Of a stretch of DNA of 64,000 nucleotides, positions 62,354-64,000 are shown piece after piece (the first letter of the stretch is position 1; each line of letters starts with the position of its first letter). A program made the translations under genes and the position numbers. This stretch comes from an uncultured Clostridia bacterium. GTDB lineage: Bacteria > Bacillota > Clostridia > Lachnospirales > CAG-274. The stretch spans positions 1 through 64,000 of the forward strand of contig CANQDF010000010.1 in NCBI GenBank assembly GCA_947591605.1, given 5' to 3'. Below the pieces are notes generated by a model that was given only the letters and a program-made list of their open reading frames with translations, made no database searches and was not told the origin of the DNA.

Positions 62354-62920
62354 TTGACGGAGGAATTGATAGTAAAATGCTGTGCTCCCACATTGGCAGG
62401 TCTTAAGCCGGGCAGTATAGTCTGTCTTTCGCACAGCTGTATGTCGGTACCCGACGAGCTGGAAAAATGCAGGCGCATACTCAAAACAAAGGGAGTTGAG
62501 GTAAGGCTGTGCGAGGGCTGCAAAGGACAGCAGCTCATCTATCTTTACCGCCCCGAGGCACTTGACGACATGATGGCAAAAAAGTGTAATGCCTGCCTCT
62601 TACGCAGATACGGCTACAATACCGAGGATGTACAGTCTGCTGTGGACTGCCTGCTTGACAGGATACGCCACGAGGAGGAATTTCCGCACGAGATAGGTCT
62701 GTTTTTGGGTTATCCGTATGAGGACGTGGCAGGCTATATAGAAAACAAGGGCAAAAACTATGTTACAGACGGTTTGTGGAGAGTATACGGCAACAAGGAC
62801 AATGCAAAAAAGCGCTTTGATTCGTACAAAAAATGCACCAGGGTCTATATTAAGTGCTATAAAAACGGTTTTGACCTTGACAGGCTCACCGTGCAAAAGC
62901 AGCCCTCTCGGTGCCGATAA
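62354..62920 (+). CDS. DUF3793 protein
   Basis: 188 aa from the TTG at 62354 (LTEELIVKCCAPTLAGLKPG), with GAGGAGG 9 nt upstream; longer frames run into the DUF2325 gene. It has many Cys ('CCAPTLAGLKPGSIVCL', 'LCEGCKGQQLIYLYRPE', 'KKCNACLLRRYGY') and 'EFPHEIGLFLGYPYEDV', the DUF3793 signature. The Cys pairs suggest metal or Fe-S binding, unproven. Co-transcribed with DUF2325, 16 bp apart. Confidence 0.9.
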   Translation: MTEELIVKCCAPTLAGLKPGSIVCLSHSCMSVPDELEKCRRILKTKGVEVRLCEGCKGQQLIYLYRPEALDDMMAKKCNACLLRRYGYNTEDVQSAVDCLLDRIRHEEEFPHEIGLFLGYPYEDVAGYIENKGKNYVTDGLWRVYGNKDNAKKRFDSYKKCTRVYIKCYKNGFDLDRLTVQKQPSRCR

Positions 62921-62925
62921 AATCA

Positions 62926-62962
62926 TAAAAAAAGATGCGGGTGTTCGCCCACATCTTTTTTA
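62926..62962. terminator. Bidirectional terminator between DUF3793 and glgB
   Basis: AAAGATG, GGG/CCC inner pair, CATCTTT, with A6 on the left and T6 on the right. Confidence 0.88.
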
Positions 62963-62980
62963 TTTGCTTTTAAAACTCGA

Positions 62981-64000
62981 TTATCTTGCCTTAAATATGG
63001 TTACGGAAAGAGGTGCAAGCCTTAAGCCTATGCTGTCCTCTCTGCCGTTATACTCAATTTTGTCACTCCTTTTAACGCCGACGTTTGTAACACCGCTACC
63101 GCCGTATTTCAGATCGTCGCTGTTGAGTATCTCCTCATACTCGCCCTCAAAAGGCACACCCACCCTGAAGTCCTCATAGGTATTGGGCGTAAAGTTTACA
63201 AGTATAACAAGGGTATCCTCCTTGGCGTTGCCCCTTCTTATAAAGGAATAGATGCTCTTTTCATTGTCGTTGCAGTCTATCCACTCAAAGCCCTCGCCCT
63301 CAAAATCCTTGCGCCAGAGCGCTTCGTTTTCAAGGTATACGTGGTTAAGATCCTTTGCAAACTCAAGCATTGTTCTGTGGTGATCGTACTCAAGCAGGAA
63401 CCAGTCCAGAGGCCTCTTTTCATTCCATTCTATAAACTGACCGAACTCACCGCCCATAAACAAAAGCTTTTTGCCGGGGTGACCAAACATAAATCCGTAG
63501 GACGCTCTGAGGTTTGCAAACTTCTGCCACAGGTCGCCGGGCATTTTATCCAGCATGGAGTGCTTGCCGTGTACTACCTCGTCATGGCTGAGTACAAGCA
63601 CAAACTTTTCGGTATAAGCAAAAACCAAACCGAAGGTAAGGTTGTTATGATGATATTTTCTGTATATAGGGTCCTTTGCAACATATTCAAGAAAATCATT
63701 CATCCAGCCCATATTCCACTTAAGGCTGAAGCCCAAGCCGTCCTCGTCCGCAGATTTTGAAACGCCTGCCCAGGAGGTGGACTCCTCGGCTATCATATAG
63801 ACCTCGGGGTGCTGCTTTTCCATAATGGAGTTCATATGCTTCATAAACTCAACGGCGTCAATATTTTCCCTGCCGCCGTATTTGTTTGCTACCCACTGAC
63901 CATCGCTCTTTGCATAGTCAAGGTAAAGCATCGATGCAACGGCATCCACTCTCAGACCGTCTATATGGTATTTTTCCACCCAATATAACGCATTTGATAT
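62981..64000 (-). CDS. glgB: 1,4-alpha-glucan branching enzyme, C-terminal part (runs off the right edge)
   Basis: 340 codons are visible; the frame is open to 64000 and begins ISNALYWVEKYHIDGLRVDA. It adds alpha-1,6 branches to glycogen (GH13). Nucleophile Asp in GLRVDAVASMLYLDY, acid/base Glu in YMIAEESTSW, transition-state Asp in LSHDEVVHGK, plus 'FMGGEFGQFIEWNEKRPLDWFLL' and the C-terminal beta domain. The N-terminal CBM48 is beyond the window. The apparent start at 63979 is an internal GTG. Confidence 0.97.
   Translation of the reverse strand: MSNALYWVEKYHIDGLRVDAVASMLYLDYAKSDGQWVANKYGGRENIDAVEFMKHMNSIMEKQHPEVYMIAEESTSWAGVSKSADEDGLGFSLKWNMGWMNDFLEYVAKDPIYRKYHHNNLTFGLVFAYTEKFVLVLSHDEVVHGKHSMLDKMPGDLWQKFANLRASYGFMFGHPGKKLLFMGGEFGQFIEWNEKRPLDWFLLEYDHHRTMLEFAKDLNHVYLENEALWRKDFEGEGFEWIDCNDNEKSIYSFIRRGNAKEDTLVILVNFTPNTYEDFRVGVPFEGEYEEILNSDDLKYGGSGVTNVGVKRSDKIEYNGREDSIGLRLAPLSVTIFKAR

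Noticed and set aside
1-64000. CRISPR arrays, tRNA or rRNA genes
   Set aside because: No regularly spaced direct repeats and no cloverleaf or rRNA-like sequence noticed on either strand.

Overview
The window reads as chromosome of an anaerobic, endospore-forming Clostridia member (Ruminococcaceae/Oscillospiraceae-like). The reasons are a YunB-type sporulation protein, LL-diaminopimelate aminotransferase, SLH and copper-amine-oxidase-like 'stalk' surface domains, a GH5 cellulase, a dockerin-like module, AGGAGG ribosome binding sites and sigma-A promoters (TTGACA, 17 bp, TATAAT). No rRNA, tRNA, CRISPR array or complete IS transposase was seen. The species is not identifiable from sequence alone.

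Region 1 (1-18 kb) is visibly AT-rich accessory DNA, almost all on the minus strand. It is an array of small secreted or single-helix-anchored proteins of unknown function. Several fall into paralogous groups (566/3147; 4490/8565/13072; 6300/9801; 7070/10770; 16088 plus a remnant at 11823). Pseudogenes, remnants and duplicated blocks lie among them. A YefM/YoeB toxin-antitoxin pair and a nitroreductase-family protein sit in the middle. A chimeric fragment at 15757 joins the 3' end of yunB to the signal peptide of a 10770-like gene.

Region 2 (18-32.8 kb) holds yunB and, divergently, a class A PBP, then a metallo-beta-lactamase-fold protein, rpoC and rpoB (with its own promoter and a leader of about 220 nt), and an SLH-anchored protein. 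Region 3 (32.9-35.2 kb) looks like an inserted cassette: a BlaR1-like sensor protease and a BlaI-like repressor between 118-bp direct repeats, with a 9-bp duplication outside them.

Region 4 (35.2-44.3 kb) has ttcA, a Xer-like recombinase and a CmpB-type membrane protein; a stalk-domain protein; a cell-anchored GH5 cellulase with its partner; and an aspartate-type aminotransferase followed by dapL. Region 5 (44.6-48.6 kb) is the most striking part. Two 29-bp inverted recombination-like sites enclose 127 bp that carries a consensus promoter. Just outside lie a single-domain tyrosine recombinase and, 13 bp further, a 1032-aa leucine-rich-repeat surface protein with a dockerin-like end. This has the layout of a self-encoded invertible-promoter (phase variation) switch, and as sequenced the promoter points away from the genes, into a terminator.

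Region 6 (48.7-64 kb) is mainly housekeeping: proA, 5-formyl-THF cyclo-ligase, a zinc-ribbon membrane protein, a stalk protein and a nitrilase-family enzyme in one operon; mtnN, glmS and glmM in another; a DUF2079 membrane protein; a propeller/coiled-coil protein; rpsT; a DUF2325-DUF3793 pair behind three GTTAG-N6-CTAAC operators; and a partial glgB.

Six copies (R1-R6) of a modular, hairpin-rich intergenic repeat are scattered through 15-58 kb. Stems change by compensating base pairs between copies. At two sites the element is flanked on both sides by copies of the local terminator hairpin. No named element is recognised.
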